NCBI RefSeq assembly: GCF_001189415.1
Contig: NZ_JPSQ01000021.1
Coordinates: 1 to 7,134 of the forward strand
Direction: 5' to 3'
Length of the DNA: 7,134 nt
Origin: Candidatus Phytoplasma phoenicium
Lineage (GTDB): Bacteria; Bacillota_I; Bacilli_A; Acholeplasmatales; Acholeplasmataceae
A model generated the notes under the pieces. It worked only from the letters and a program-made list of their open reading frames with translations. It made no database searches and was not told the origin of the DNA. Of this stretch, positions 6,714 to 7,134 are shown one piece after another. Within the stretch, counting starts at the first letter, position 1; the number at the start of each line of letters is the position of its first letter. The position numbers were made by a program, and so were the translations under genes.

Positions 6714-6744
6714 TTTCTCCCCCTCTCTTTCCCTTTTTCTCTTT
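6714..6744 (+). other. 31-base pure pyrimidine tract
   Basis: Every base from 6714 to 6744 is C or T, with 13 C, in a region otherwise poor in C. It lies about 45 bases after the ATPase stop and before the terminator. On the - strand it reads as a purine run containing GGGGGAG a few bases before an ATG, but that 27-codon frame overlaps the ATPase 3' end and looks accidental. No function is assigned. Confidence 0.5.
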
Positions 6745-6781
6745 GTTAGACTATATAAATAAATGAATCTTTAATACCAAG

Positions 6782-6819
6782 AAGACTAGTTAAAAAAAAC
6801 TAGTCTTTTGCTTTTTTTT
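6782..6819 (+). terminator. Rho-independent terminator, + strand
   Basis: AAGACTAGTT (6782-6791) pairs perfectly with AACTAGTCTT (6798-6807) around a six-A loop, followed by TTGC and eight T (6812-6819). It lies 113 bases after the ATPase stop and is oriented to end ATPase or spoVG-ATPase transcripts. The reverse orientation has no T-rich tail, so it should act on the + strand only. Confidence 0.85.
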
Positions 6820-6926
6820 AGGAAAAACGAGGTTTGAAAAATTATTTTTTGACAAAATAAAATAATGTTTCTCTCAATTTTTTCAATAATGCTATGCATA
6901 GGTTGCATAAGATAACATTTTTAAAA

Positions 6927-6998
6927 TCAACAAAACAAAACACTAATAATAACAATACCTAACATAAAAAAATTTATCATAACAAAAATTTTTTTCAT
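6927..6998 (-). other. 23-codon signal-peptide-like micro-ORF, possibly a relic
   Basis: An ATG at 6998-6996 opens a frame ending in TGA at 6929-6927. It begins MKKIFV, continues with a hydrophobic stretch (MLGIVIISVLF) and has cysteine as its last residue, resembling a signal peptide or lipoprotein N-terminus cut off at the lipobox. No Shine-Dalgarno sequence precedes the ATG, and no frame continuing the protein was found downstream. AT-rich DNA easily encodes short hydrophobic peptides, so a relic or chance are both more likely than a working gene. Confidence 0.15.
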
Positions 6999-7048
6999 CT
7001 AAAAATATCTATAAATCGTAAATTTTTCCGCAAAATAAAAAAGTGGTT

Positions 7049-7080
7049 AAAAAACCCCCAAAGCTCTTTTTGCTTTTAGG
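7049..7080 (-). terminator. Probable rho-independent terminator, - strand
   Basis: On the - strand, CCTAAAAGC pairs with GCTTTGGGG across the loop AAAAAGA, with one A-G mismatch and one T-G wobble, and is followed by six T (complement of 7049-7054). The + strand side has no T run after the hairpin. It would end a leftward transcript entering from beyond the right edge. Confidence 0.45.
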
Positions 7081-7134
7081 CGTTATATATATATTTATAT
7101 GTAGAGAAAAAACTTTTTTAAAAAATTTATTTTT

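Larger units (their letters stand above)
6669..7134. other. Gene-free 3' region with convergent terminators
   Basis: No open frame of gene length was found in these 466 bases. The stretch holds a pyrimidine tract, a + strand terminator, a 23-codon - strand micro-ORF and a probable - strand terminator, each listed separately. A perfect TTGACA occurs at 6849-6854, but no -10 element lies at 16-18 bases from it. A palindromic patch, TATGCATA, lies at 6893-6900. The opposed terminators suggest a leftward gene beyond the right edge. Confidence 0.55.

Noticed and set aside
6849..6877. Perfect -35 hexamer TTGACA downstream of the + strand terminator
   Set aside because: No -10-like hexamer occurs at 16-18 bases and no gene follows within the window.

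Overview
The window is very AT-rich DNA (roughly four fifths A+T by eye) carrying five plausible protein genes, all on the + strand and all ending in TAA. Every tryptophan codon in the predicted proteins is TGG and none is TGA, so the standard bacterial code is in use, which argues against Mycoplasma and Spiroplasma. Low GC, standard code, a reduced gene set, a PduL-type phosphotransacylase and long gene-poor gaps together point to an Acholeplasmatales genome, most likely a 'Candidatus Phytoplasma'. That assignment is inferred; the window has no rRNA or other marker gene.

Layout: (1) 23-649, a PduL-family phosphate acyltransferase, the likely phosphotransacetylase of a reduced acetate/ATP pathway. 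(2) 650-1522, about 870 bases without a convincing gene; it holds short AT-rich inverted repeats, a small tandem repeat and a T/G-rich stretch that may be decayed sequence. (3) 1523-3818, a tight pair: a YwfO-type HD-domain phosphohydrolase and, 13 bases later, rsmA/ksgA for 16S rRNA adenine dimethylation. (4) 3942-4559, a SpoVG-family protein made of two SpoVG domains in one chain, whose DNA copies are almost identical over 213 bases. (5) 4665-6668, a P1B-type metal-transporting ATPase with an SPC ion-binding motif and no N-terminal metal-binding domain. (6) 6669-7134, a gene-free tail with a pyrimidine tract, a good + strand terminator, a probable - strand terminator and a 23-codon signal-peptide-like micro-ORF on the - strand.

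The genes do not form one pathway. ywfO-like and rsmA are probably co-transcribed. The rsmA then spoVG order resembles the larger origin-proximal block of Bacillus-type genomes, here with the intervening genes missing. The most unusual object is the tandem SpoVG: SpoVG is normally a single-domain protein of about 85-100 residues that works as a homodimer, so this gene may encode a covalently linked dimer. The very high DNA identity of most of the two halves, with abrupt divergence at their N-terminal ends, suggests recent duplication or ongoing gene conversion. No tRNA, rRNA, CRISPR array, insertion sequence or transposase was seen.
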